Origin: Niabella sp.
GTDB lineage: Bacteria > Bacteroidota > Bacteroidia > Chitinophagales > Chitinophagaceae
Length of the DNA: 64,000 nt
NCBI RefSeq assembly: GCF_030150205.1
Contig: NZ_JASLGT010000024.1
Span: forward strand, 62,001-126,000
Direction: 5' to 3'
A program made the translations under genes and the position numbers. Within the stretch, counting starts at the first letter, position 1, and the number at the start of each line of letters is the position of its first letter. Below are positions 45,297-53,705 of this stretch, piece by piece. Under the pieces are notes generated by a model that did no database searches, was not told the DNA's origin, and saw only the letters and a list, made by a program, of their open reading frames with translations.

Positions 45297-45629
45297 ATGG
45301 GCATTGCAAAATATATTAACCGTCTGAAGTACATTGACTATATGATCAAAAGAAAAGCCACCGGGAACCTGGAAACCTTTGCAAAAAAGAACAGGCTAAG
45401 CAAAAGCAGCCTGTCTGAAATACTGAGCGAAATGAAGGGAATGGGGTTCCCGATAAAGTATGACCGGGCGCGAAGTTCATATTATTATGAAGAAGAAGGA
45501 GAAATGATCAATAGTTTATTTATGAAATATGGGGAAATATTATCAAGAGAAGAAGTAAAAGTAATTTCACCGTCAGAAAAATTGTGCTTTTCCCCCGCTG
45601 CCATTTTTGAGATCTGCCGCGAGCAGTAA
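45297..45629 (+). CDS. Small winged-helix DNA-binding protein of the peptide locus
   Basis: A 110-residue protein. The first half is a helix-turn-helix with a wing: LKYIDYMIKRKATGNLETFA, then KKNRLSKSSLSEILSEMKGM (recognition helix) and GFPIKYDRARSSYYYEEEG as the wing. The second half has no recognised sensor domain. It starts 9 nt after the VKOR fusion gene and lies directly upstream of a perfect palindrome and the precursor promoter, so it is a candidate repressor or activator of that promoter. This is inference from position. Confidence 0.78.
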   Translation: MGIAKYINRLKYIDYMIKRKATGNLETFAKKNRLSKSSLSEILSEMKGMGFPIKYDRARSSYYYEEEGEMINSLFMKYGEILSREEVKVISPSEKLCFSPAAIFEICREQ

Positions 45630-45639
45630 TTATACTTGC

Positions 45640-45662
45640 TCATTCCGGATATACCGGAATGA
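45640..45662 (+). promoter_or_regulatory. Perfect palindrome, candidate operator of the precursor gene
   Basis: TCATTCCGG (45640-45648) and CCGGAATGA (45654-45662) are exact inverted repeats around ATATA. The -33 region expected from the -7 box at 45670 falls inside the palindrome. It begins 10 nt after the stop of the winged-helix gene. No T-tract follows, so an operator is more likely than a terminator. Confidence 0.55.
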
Positions 45663-45669
45663 CTAATGG

Positions 45670-45677
45670 TAGGTTTG
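45670..45677 (+). promoter_or_regulatory. Promoter -7 box of the precursor gene
   Basis: TAGGTTTG fits TAnnTTTG, 33 nt before the ATG at 45711. No TTG at -33; the position is occupied by the palindrome, so an activator or a weak basal promoter is possible. Confidence 0.5.
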
Positions 45678-45710
45678 CATTGTTAATATTTTTTACCTAA
45701 ACATTAAGTA

Positions 45711-46061
45711 ATGAAGAAACTAAAATTGAATCTTGCTTCAGTTGGCGGTGTTGAGATTCTGACACGCGATCAACTGAAAAAACTACGCGGTGGACATGGG
45801 GATCCTGTTGACTGTACTGCTAGTGGTGCCTGTCCGGAAGGATATTATTGCCCGGAACCGCCGGCACCTGGATATACCATTTATTGTAGCCCGATAGGTG
45901 GAGGGTCCGGAAGCGGCACCGGTGGTTCCGGGGATCCTGGAGGATCTGGAGGGCTTCCAGGGATTGGAGGTGGAGCTACCTGTGGAAATCCGCATTACGG
46001 AAGCTGTCCGGGAGCAGCTGTATGCGTGCAAGGTACTACGGGCGCATATACTTGCGTTTAG
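45711..46061 (+). CDS. Double-glycine leader, cysteine-rich exported peptide precursor
   Basis: A 116-residue precursor. The leader (1-28) has the Bacteroidota natural-product pattern: basic start MKKLKLNLAS, then EILTRDQLKKLRGG, ending at Gly 27-Gly 28 where a C39 protease would cut. The mature part (88 residues) has eight cysteines: 35, 41, 47, 59 and 91, 99, 105, 115. They form two modules of the type C-x5/7-C-P-x4-C-x9/11-C, joined by a Gly/Ser/Pro linker (60-90). No Cys in the leader. I know no family for the core. An even cysteine count beside a VKOR-thioredoxin gene points to disulfides; thioethers cannot be excluded, but no lanthionine enzyme is in view. Confidence 0.85.
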   Translation: MKKLKLNLASVGGVEILTRDQLKKLRGGHGDPVDCTASGACPEGYYCPEPPAPGYTIYCSPIGGGSGSGTGGSGDPGGSGGLPGIGGGATCGNPHYGSCPGAAVCVQGTTGAYTCV

Positions 46062-46073
46062 GCAGCACTTATT

Positions 46074-46107
46074 AATAAAGCCTGTGTATTTTTTAACAGG
46101 CTTTATT
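46074..46107 (+). terminator. Hairpin terminator directly after the precursor gene
   Basis: A perfect 12-bp stem AATAAAGCCTGT (46074-46085) / ACAGGCTTTATT (46096-46107), 10-nt loop. It lies between the precursor stop and the next ATG (46129). It would give an abundant short precursor mRNA with partial read-through to the next gene. Confidence 0.8.
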
Positions 46108-46128
46108 CAAGTCACTTGGATTACAAAG

Positions 46129-48324
46129 ATGCTTTTTATCATTACACGTAGCATTAAGCTGCAATATCTGCTGGCAGTGTGTTTGCTTGCATTCGCAACG
46201 GCGGCCAAAGCGCAGGAGTCTGCTGATGATGCAATACATTCGGCAATCAGAAGTTATCAACAGGCGCATCCCGGCAAATTATTGTATGTGGTTACGGATA
46301 AAGATTTTTATAAACCGGGGGAAACACTGTGGCTGGCGGGTTATTTATTAGACCGTTGGAAAATGGCAGATAGCCTGGCACCAGATGTGCTTTCGGTGGC
46401 TTTAAGAAAAGCTGCTGATTCTGCAATAGTACTGACCAAAAGTTTTATTATACAGAGCGGTGTTGCGGCTGGTAACTGCTACCTCCCGGATAGCTTGTCT
46501 GCAGGCGCCTATGAGTTTTTGGCATTTACTAACATGGTTAATAAGAACGGTGTTCCGCAACAGGTGTACCGCTCAAAAATCATGATCCTGGCTACCGGTA
46601 AAGACACTGTTTTGCCGGTGCATGAAGGGCCGGCGGGAGTTAGTGTCTCCATTGCTTTCTACCCGGAAGGGGGTGACCTGGTAAACGGGCTGGAATCGAG
46701 GGTTGGTGTGGAAATGAAGTCCGGAGGGCATCCATTCGCAGGAAAAGCTGTATTGCTATTAAACGGTGCACCAACGGATACGATCAGGACCAATCAATAC
46801 GGCCTTGGTATATTCAGCCTGCTGCCCAGGGAAGGAGTTGAGTATTCGGTGAAACTGCTGAACAGCGAAACTTCCCGCTCTTATCCTCTACCTCCGGCAT
46901 TAAAGCAGGGCGCCACAATCGAACTGGTAGACGGGGGAAGTGGGCGGTTGCTTCAGCTACGGGTACAGTCTTCATCAACGGCCATGTATAAGATCATTGC
47001 CCGGCACCTTTTAAGCAATGAGGTGGTAATATCGGCTCCGTTTAAAGTAAGGGCCGAACAGATGATCAACCTTGGGCTGGGTGATCAGTCTGCGGGGCTG
47101 ATCAGTCTTACACTGACAGATGACATGGGCCGGCCGGTGGCGGAGCGATTATACTTTGGAAACAGAGGCCAGATCCCGGATTTGGATATTACAACCAATA
47201 AAGAGGTGTATAGCAGGAGGGATTCAGTACAGCTGACAATTTCCATGGCGGACAATGCTACGACCGTGAAAGGACTGGCTGCTGTTTCTGTAGTTCATTT
47301 AAGCAGGCTGGATACGCTATATAAAAAGAATATGGCAGCCTGGTTCTATCTGCGTCACTGGCTTGGTGAGGATGCCGCCCTGGAACTGTCAGGCACGCCG
47401 TCTGGTATGGATACCCTGCTGCTGGTGAAGGGGTGGCGGCGGTATACCTGGCAGAAGGCGATGGAACAGAGTAAAACAACAGATCCTGTAAGCTTCAGCA
47501 GGGCGCGCATTGTGGGCCAGGTGGTGGCCGTTGACGGCAAGGTTCGGGAGCCGGTAGCCCTGCTGATTAGCCGGGATTCCCTTCGCGGGTTACTTCAAAC
47601 AGATCGGGGCGGTTTTTTTTACCCATCCGCCAAAGAAATTGTTGTTCCTGACGGGCGGTCATTAGTGATCAAACCGGTAAGCAGGGGAATGTCTTCTGGC
47701 GGTTATAAGGCGGCCGTTACCCTGCCCGCAAAAGAGTTACTGGCCAGGATACCAGCGCTCCGGGTACAAAATAGTGCAGATCCTTCCTGGCACAGGCAAA
47801 CAGACGCACCGGAAGAGGATCTGTTAGCGGTGAAACAGCTGGCCGCTGTGGTTGTAAAATCGCGATCGTCGGCACTGATAGAAACCAGCCCTCCCGGCGG
47901 TAATGAATGTGGCGATTTTGTTTGCAGCTACGGTTTTTTGAATTGCCCGGTCCACGCGGCAAGTGACCCTGATAGCCGTCAGCCAATAACCGGCAAACGA
48001 TATTTGATTGTTATCGGCAATCCGGCTGATTTTAAGTCAATGAGAGTGAGATACGAGGGATGCATTCTGGATGGCATTCGCCAGGAAGCGGTTTACACAG
48101 CCCGGCAGTTTTATGGTATGAACAAGGATCTGCTGACAGATAAAGATCAAAAGCAGATGCTCACAACGATTTACTGGAATCCTGTAATAAACACGAATGC
48201 TACCAAAGATAATCGCATTGAGTTTTATACAGGCGATCTTTTAGGGCGCTACCTGATTACCGTTCAGGGAAGAACGGCAACCGGAACGGTATTTTATACG
48301 GAGAAAATCATCCAGGTGAGATGA
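46129..48324 (+). CDS. Large secreted MG2-like protein of the peptide locus
   Basis: About 731 residues with a signal peptide (ending ATAAKAQ). Near residues 48-75, LLYVVTDKDFYKPGETLWLA resembles the MG2 strand pattern of alpha-2-macroglobulin-like proteins; further beta domains follow. A Cys cluster near residue 605 (ECGDFVCSYGFLNCPVH) recalls a Bacteroidota family of such proteins often encoded with TonB-type genes. No protease motif or barrel is seen. It probably sits in the periplasm or at the surface. The frame continues upstream across the precursor, but the ATG at 46129 starts the signal peptide. Role in the locus unknown: receptor, chaperone or immunity are possible. Confidence 0.8.
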   Translation: MLFIITRSIKLQYLLAVCLLAFATAAKAQESADDAIHSAIRSYQQAHPGKLLYVVTDKDFYKPGETLWLAGYLLDRWKMADSLAPDVLSVALRKAADSAIVLTKSFIIQSGVAAGNCYLPDSLSAGAYEFLAFTNMVNKNGVPQQVYRSKIMILATGKDTVLPVHEGPAGVSVSIAFYPEGGDLVNGLESRVGVEMKSGGHPFAGKAVLLLNGAPTDTIRTNQYGLGIFSLLPREGVEYSVKLLNSETSRSYPLPPALKQGATIELVDGGSGRLLQLRVQSSSTAMYKIIARHLLSNEVVISAPFKVRAEQMINLGLGDQSAGLISLTLTDDMGRPVAERLYFGNRGQIPDLDITTNKEVYSRRDSVQLTISMADNATTVKGLAAVSVVHLSRLDTLYKKNMAAWFYLRHWLGEDAALELSGTPSGMDTLLLVKGWRRYTWQKAMEQSKTTDPVSFSRARIVGQVVAVDGKVREPVALLISRDSLRGLLQTDRGGFFYPSAKEIVVPDGRSLVIKPVSRGMSSGGYKAAVTLPAKELLARIPALRVQNSADPSWHRQTDAPEEDLLAVKQLAAVVVKSRSSALIETSPPGGNECGDFVCSYGFLNCPVHAASDPDSRQPITGKRYLIVIGNPADFKSMRVRYEGCILDGIRQEAVYTARQFYGMNKDLLTDKDQKQMLTTIYWNPVINTNATKDNRIEFYTGDLLGRYLITVQGRTATGTVFYTEKIIQVR

Positions 48325-48414
48325 GGGGCAAGTGATTTTATTGTAATCGATTGTTAAAAAAAAGTCCAGATTCTGATTGCAGCATTAGCACCAATAACAT
48401 TTTTAAATAGAACC

Positions 48415-49740
48415 ATGCAAATTCCTTTTTCCACTTATATTATTAACCTTAAATCGCGTCCTGACCGGAAAAAAGCAGTGTTAAAAGAATTTAAAGGTAA
48501 AGATGAATTCAGGGTGACCGTTGTTGAAGCTATTTCCCACGAGATAGGCCTCATCGGCCTATGGCAGACAATGAAGCATATTTTGAAAGACCTCGTGCAT
48601 CCCGAAGAAGAATATATATTGATTTGTCAGGATGATCATCAGTTTACCGAGCATTACTCATATGAACTTCTTAAAGAATGCATTACAGAAGCTGTAAACC
48701 TTGATGCTGATATTCTGTTAGGAGGTATTAGCTGGTTTCAAACCACTTATCAATCTTCTCAGCATTTATACTGGATCGAAAAATTCTCCGGCCTGCAGTT
48801 CGCTATTATTTTTAGAAAATTTTTTACTCCGCTTCTAAACCTTGGGCTTGATGATTTTAATGCAGGAGATTACAGGATATCTGCTTTTACAGATAAAAAA
48901 TGGGTGATTCATCCTTATATCTCTATACAGCGGGATTATGGTTACTCCGACGTAACATCAAAAAACAATAAGCCTGAAATAGTAGAAAAGTTATTTATTC
49001 AGAGTGACAAAGTAATGCAGACTCTAAAGGGTGTTGCCAAGCATCTTAGAACCATTACTCCGCAGAACGGAACCGATCTGATTGATGTCGAAACCATTAC
49101 CATACCTACATTTATCATCAACTTACCAGAGCGAAAAGACCGGCTTGCGCATATTCAACGGCAATTCCAATATCGAAAAGAGTTTGATATCACAATTGTA
49201 GCCGCAATAAAAGAGCCGGTAGGAGCACTAGGTTTATGGCAAACGATTAGGAATATTATAACCAAGGCAGTACAAAATGATGAAGACCTGGTTATTATAT
49301 GTGAAGACGACCATATATTTACGGAGCACTACTCCAAAAATGATTTTATAAGATCTGTTCTGACTGCCCACCAATTGGGAGCAGATCTTTTAATAGGGGG
49401 GCCCTCCGGCGGCTTTGCGCATATCCTTCCGGTTGCGGATAACTTAGGTTGGATTGATGCTTTTTACGGTTGCCAGTTTATGGTTGTATATAAAAAGATG
49501 TTTCCCATAATTCTAAATGAGCCGTTTGATGTAACAGTAAAAGCCGATAATCTGCTATCCGAAATTGCCGTTAATAAATTATCGTTCCAGCCTTTTATTT
49601 CTGTGCAAAAGGATTTTGGGTACTCCGATGTCAATGATGACATTAGAGCATCCCGGCCTATCAACAGCATTTTTGATGCAGCACAAAAGCGATTTGAACG
49701 GGTGTTCAGTAACTTTTCCACTTACGGCGCAGGTTATTAA
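48415..49740 (+). CDS. Tandem-duplicated GT25-like glycosyltransferase
   Basis: A 441-residue cytoplasmic protein made of two similar halves with a period of about 227 residues. Each half has an opening YIINLKSRPDRK / FIINLPERKDR (residues 8 and 233), GLWQT (48 and 273), ICQDDHQFTEHYS / ICEDDHIFTEHYS (~70 and ~295) and GYSDV (176 and ~403). The opening and the acidic DD motif resemble family 25 glycosyltransferases. Both acidic motifs are intact, so both halves may be active. It lies 90 nt after the MG2-like gene on the same strand; peptide glycosylation is a reasonable hypothesis. Base composition is visibly more AT-rich than flanking genes. Confidence 0.82.
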   Translation: MQIPFSTYIINLKSRPDRKKAVLKEFKGKDEFRVTVVEAISHEIGLIGLWQTMKHILKDLVHPEEEYILICQDDHQFTEHYSYELLKECITEAVNLDADILLGGISWFQTTYQSSQHLYWIEKFSGLQFAIIFRKFFTPLLNLGLDDFNAGDYRISAFTDKKWVIHPYISIQRDYGYSDVTSKNNKPEIVEKLFIQSDKVMQTLKGVAKHLRTITPQNGTDLIDVETITIPTFIINLPERKDRLAHIQRQFQYRKEFDITIVAAIKEPVGALGLWQTIRNIITKAVQNDEDLVIICEDDHIFTEHYSKNDFIRSVLTAHQLGADLLIGGPSGGFAHILPVADNLGWIDAFYGCQFMVVYKKMFPIILNEPFDVTVKADNLLSEIAVNKLSFQPFISVQKDFGYSDVNDDIRASRPINSIFDAAQKRFERVFSNFSTYGAGY

Positions 49741-49786
49741 GATAGCAGGTTAAAAATTGCCAAATAACAGGTCTGCTTTTAAACTT

Positions 49787-52624
49787 CTACCAAAGCGACC
49801 ATCCGCCGCCCACTTTCTTCTTGGCACCGGCCGGGCGCATGTTATAAGTAAAAGTAGCCAGGAAATATTGCCCCAGGATATTGCTGTACGTAGTGCGTAC
49901 TGTATTCTGGTAAGGAATGATATCGGTATTCCGGGTCTGGTTCAGCAGGTCATTGGCATAGAGCCGCAACACCGCACGCTCATCTTTAAAGAATGTAAAG
50001 TTTACACCCGCATTCCACATAAACATTTTCCGGTATTGCGGATCTGCAAATGCATTATTATTCAGATAGCGCAACTCGGTATCAAAGATCACATGCCTTA
50101 CATATCGTGCAACCAGTTCGGTACCCATTGTTTGATCAAAGCTGCGGGCCGGGGTAAACAGCGGATTGGTATTCTTTACACTCATATAAGAAAAAGAATA
50201 GGCCGGTCTTACTTCCAGTTTATCATCCCAGTTAAAACCCAGGTTGCTCCAGATATTACTGTTTAGCCGCTGTTGCGTGCTGGCGGCCTGGTTATAAAAG
50301 AACGGGCTGATCCGGTACTCGGTCCAGGTGCCTACATTCCAGGAAAAAGTAAAGCTGTTCTTATACTTGATGTCCTGGTTGAGTCCAAAATTAGCAGCCA
50401 CCCGTTTGCTCCCGTTCGCATTTACAGGCTGTATGGTCTGGATGCCGCTTTTATCCACTGTTACGCTTTGTACCACGTCGTTATTGGCGATAAACGCTTC
50501 GCCCCAGCTCCATACATTCAAGTTGTTCTTCGGATTAAAGGTATTCAGATTAACAGAAACCAGGTTCATGATGGCCGGCAAAAGTGCGGTGTTTCCAAGA
50601 CTAATGACATAAGGGTTGGTATTATTACGAACCGGGATCAGGTAATTATAATCCGGCAACTGCACATCCCTCGAAAAATTAACGGTTAATTTTTTATAAG
50701 TGATCTCCAGCTGGGGCAATACATTGCTCTGCTTCTGGATCAAGGGATCCGGAATGTAGGACACCCTGTTCTCAAATTGCTGGTATTGATAACGGAGGCC
50801 GGGAGTAATGGCAAGACCTTTGTATTTAAATTCCAGCCCGGTGCTCACCAGGTATTTATTACTGTTACGCAAGAACGCACTACTCAGGTCAGTGTTCCGC
50901 TGATCATATAAAACACCATTTCTATCAAAGGTAGCCACATTGTTTTTCAGGTTTTCATATTCATACCGCGTTCCTGCCCGCAGAAACCATTTCTTACCCA
51001 GGGGTTCGCGGTAGTTGGCTCCTGCATAAGCAAACCAGGTGGGAATGCGTTCTGCTCTTAACTGATTCGTAAGACTGTCAAATTTCCGGGGATATATATA
51101 TTGGATCAGGGCATCCGTATAACTATCCGCTGCCTTCCGGTTCCATACAACGCCTTGCGCAAAAGAGATCCGGCGCCCGGTTTTGGTTCGCGATAAGCGG
51201 GTCAGCGAAAAATTCTCTCTCAGGATATTATTACGCGTATCGCCGTTAATGCCCACGTTTCCGTTGTTCAGATCACCTAACACATTGCTGGTGCCGCTTT
51301 GGTTATTCCGGCTTTGGTTGTTTTCATTGCCGATAATATAATTAGCCATTGCCGTGATGGTGGTAAGCGTATCTGGTTTTAAATTCATTCCAACACCAAA
51401 TGTATGTGTGTTACCCCGGAGAACGGTGTTGTAAAGGGACTTGTTGGTAATGACGGTATCGCCGTTAAAGATCCGGGTGGTATTATCCGTTTCCACATCT
51501 GTATGTACCTGTCCAAAGTAATACTGCGCAAAAAAAGATTTTTTATTATTTGGTGAATGATTCAGATTAAAACCAAGGCCGTTACTGGCCGTAACGCCGC
51601 CCAGGCGCGACATACCACCAAAGTTGATGCCGTTAATAGAAATATTTGAACCAAAATTACTGTTGTTGCTACTGTTATTGCCCCCGCCCGAAACATCGCG
51701 GTTGCGTCGTAAACCGCCTGTTTGCATCAGGTCGTTCCATCCAAAACCCGGCCGGTTCAGGTTATTACTATACCCCAGCAGGCTAACCTGTAATGTATCG
51801 CGGAAGATGTTGGCAATAGCGCCCGCTTCAAACCGGCTACCATTAATACCGCCGCCACCGCCGGCATATGCTTTTCCGAACACGCCCTTTTTGACGCCTT
51901 TCTTAAACGTAAGGTTGATCACCTTCCCTACATTGTTCAGGTTATCATCCCCGTTTTCCAGCAGCTCATCTTTATCATCGGTTACCTGTATCTTATCAAT
52001 TACATTTGAAGGCAGGTTCCGCGACGCCATTTTAGGGTCGCTGCCAAAAAAGTTCTTTCCATCTACAAAGATCCGGTTTACCCGTTTGCCGTTTACCATG
52101 ATATTTCCCTGTTTATCTACCTGCACACCCGGCAGTTTCTTAAGCAGATCTTCTACCAACGCATTGGGTAAGGTTTTAAAGGCATTGGCATTAAACTCCA
52201 CCGTATCTTTCCGGATCACCATAGGCGGCCGTTCCGAAACAACCAGTACTTCATCCAGGTTCTTGGCATCCGGCAACAATGCAATGGTACCCAGGTTAAG
52301 CGCCGGTACCGCAGCAGATAAACGGAACTCCTTACGATAAACGGTATAACCGGTAAAAGAAACAATAATACGGTAGGGCTGTTCCACTGCAAGACCAGGA
52401 ATGCGAAAGGCTCCGTCTTCCCCGCTTAACCGGTAGGTGACCACAGAAGTATCCGATGCGTTAAACACCGTAACCGTAGCCATATACAGGGGCTTACCGG
52501 TAGTAGAGTCTACAAGTTTTCCTGAAATCACGTTTTGTGCATGAACATTCAATGCACAAAAAATCAAAAATATAAACAATGTAGCCCGGCCATAAAAAGA
52601 CGAGGGTTTGGAAAGGTTTTGCAT
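49787..52624 (-). CDS. TonB-type outer membrane barrel protein (OMP_b-brl_3-like)
   Basis: About 945 residues: signal peptide (ending NVHAQ), carboxypeptidase-like domain (ISGKLVDSTTGKPLYMATVT), plug-like domain (DEVLVVSERPPMVIRKDTVEF, LLKKLPGVQVDKQGNIMVNG, FFGSDPKMASRNLPSNVIDKI) and a large barrel ending at Trp (GGWSLW). This is the beta-barrel family related to TonB receptors that is common in Bacteroidota without a SusD partner. Substrate unknown. The ATG at 52624 is preferred to a start six codons upstream. Convergent with the glycosyltransferase of the peptide locus. Confidence 0.93.
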   Translation of the reverse strand: MQNLSKPSSFYGRATLFIFLIFCALNVHAQNVISGKLVDSTTGKPLYMATVTVFNASDTSVVTYRLSGEDGAFRIPGLAVEQPYRIIVSFTGYTVYRKEFRLSAAVPALNLGTIALLPDAKNLDEVLVVSERPPMVIRKDTVEFNANAFKTLPNALVEDLLKKLPGVQVDKQGNIMVNGKRVNRIFVDGKNFFGSDPKMASRNLPSNVIDKIQVTDDKDELLENGDDNLNNVGKVINLTFKKGVKKGVFGKAYAGGGGGINGSRFEAGAIANIFRDTLQVSLLGYSNNLNRPGFGWNDLMQTGGLRRNRDVSGGGNNSSNNSNFGSNISINGINFGGMSRLGGVTASNGLGFNLNHSPNNKKSFFAQYYFGQVHTDVETDNTTRIFNGDTVITNKSLYNTVLRGNTHTFGVGMNLKPDTLTTITAMANYIIGNENNQSRNNQSGTSNVLGDLNNGNVGINGDTRNNILRENFSLTRLSRTKTGRRISFAQGVVWNRKAADSYTDALIQYIYPRKFDSLTNQLRAERIPTWFAYAGANYREPLGKKWFLRAGTRYEYENLKNNVATFDRNGVLYDQRNTDLSSAFLRNSNKYLVSTGLEFKYKGLAITPGLRYQYQQFENRVSYIPDPLIQKQSNVLPQLEITYKKLTVNFSRDVQLPDYNYLIPVRNNTNPYVISLGNTALLPAIMNLVSVNLNTFNPKNNLNVWSWGEAFIANNDVVQSVTVDKSGIQTIQPVNANGSKRVAANFGLNQDIKYKNSFTFSWNVGTWTEYRISPFFYNQAASTQQRLNSNIWSNLGFNWDDKLEVRPAYSFSYMSVKNTNPLFTPARSFDQTMGTELVARYVRHVIFDTELRYLNNNAFADPQYRKMFMWNAGVNFTFFKDERAVLRLYANDLLNQTRNTDIIPYQNTVRTTYSNILGQYFLATFTYNMRPAGAKKKVGGGWSLW

Positions 52625-52727
52625 AACTACTACACGCAGCAACCGGAAAAATGTTACAGAAAGCCGCAGTAGATTTTTTTTAAATCATCTGATGGCCGAT
52701 AACCGGCGGCTAACAACCGTTCACCGT

Positions 52728-53705
52728 TCATGCAAACAATCGCTCCATACTCTGCGGTATAGTCTTACTATAATCCATCCGTATGGGCTTATACTCATTT
52801 TGCCATTTTTCAAATTGCTGTTCAAAGTCTGCTCCGATCTTTGAGAGGGTCATCACGCCCATTTCTTTTAACGCAGCAGCATTGCAACATTGTTCGTATT
52901 GCCCGCGAATGGGAATGGCCATTATTTTTTTGCCGAGGTGCAGGGCTTCAGAAGGCGTTTCAAAACCGCCACCAGTGATGATCTCTTTGCAGCTGATCAA
53001 ACTTTTATTGAACAGCAACCGGTCTACCGGAATAAACCGCATGTTTCCTTCCATGCGCTCCGAACCGGATTGCCGGCTAAAAATTTCAAACCGGTGCTCC
53101 TTAAATCCTGAAAAGATCTGCCGTAGCTCATGGTCGCAATAAGACGGAAGATACACCGTGATATGGCCTTTATCAACCGGTGTGGTTTCCAGGATTTCCT
53201 TCTTGATAACCGGGGTAAGAATAAAATCATCATACGGCTTAAAATGCAATCCCAGGTAACGTTCGCCCCGGGCGTAGTTCTTCAGCATCCATTCGCCCGA
53301 CCGGCTTACAGCCTCCGGACGGGGCACTTTATTGCTTTGAAAGCTGGCCTGATGTCCAAAGTTTACAGAGGGTACGTTCTTTAATTTACAGGCCGCAGCC
53401 GTGATGTATTCATAGTCGTTGATCACAAAATCATAGTCCTCCACCGGAAGTGCACGGATCTCTTTTTTTAAGGCCACCGGATTCACGTGCCGGGCGATCT
53501 TCCAGTAGTTGAGCCCCCCGTTGCAGGTATAATAAAGGCTCAGGCCCTTACTCCGGTATTTTACCGGTGTATCCAGTTTCAGATTGCTGTTATTACCGCT
53601 CAAAAAAATATCCACCGTTCCGTATTGTGTTAAATACGGCAGCAGCTCCATTGCGCGGCTGATATGTCCGTTACCGGTAGCCTGAACGGCGTAAAAAATT
53701 TTCAT
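52728..53705 (-). CDS. Glycosyltransferase-like protein (MurG-type fold)
   Basis: About 325 residues. It starts KIFYAVQATGNGHISRAMEL, typical of the GT-B family with a GNGH loop, and has the nucleotide-sugar site pattern ITGGGFETPSEALHLGKKIMAIP and QYEQCCNAAAL near the end. In known Bacteroidota it often sits with an LpxH-like phosphoesterase, as here, where the genes overlap by 35 nt. Sugar and acceptor unknown; an envelope glycolipid is likely. The frame upstream of the ATG at 53705 has no support. Confidence 0.87.
   Translation of the reverse strand: MKIFYAVQATGNGHISRAMELLPYLTQYGTVDIFLSGNNSNLKLDTPVKYRSKGLSLYYTCNGGLNYWKIARHVNPVALKKEIRALPVEDYDFVINDYEYITAAACKLKNVPSVNFGHQASFQSNKVPRPEAVSRSGEWMLKNYARGERYLGLHFKPYDDFILTPVIKKEILETTPVDKGHITVYLPSYCDHELRQIFSGFKEHRFEIFSRQSGSERMEGNMRFIPVDRLLFNKSLISCKEIITGGGFETPSEALHLGKKIMAIPIRGQYEQCCNAAALKEMGVMTLSKIGADFEQQFEKWQNEYKPIRMDYSKTIPQSMERLFA

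Noticed and set aside
45711..46061. Lanthipeptide or radical-SAM peptide assignment for the precursor
   Set aside because: The leader resembles those families, but no LanB, LanC, LanM or radical-SAM gene is in the window, while a disulfide-forming enzyme is. Not excluded if enzymes lie elsewhere.
45898..46128. Upstream extension of the MG2-like gene across the precursor gene
   Set aside because: The extension overlaps the precursor in another frame and crosses its terminator. The ATG at 46129 begins a proper signal peptide.
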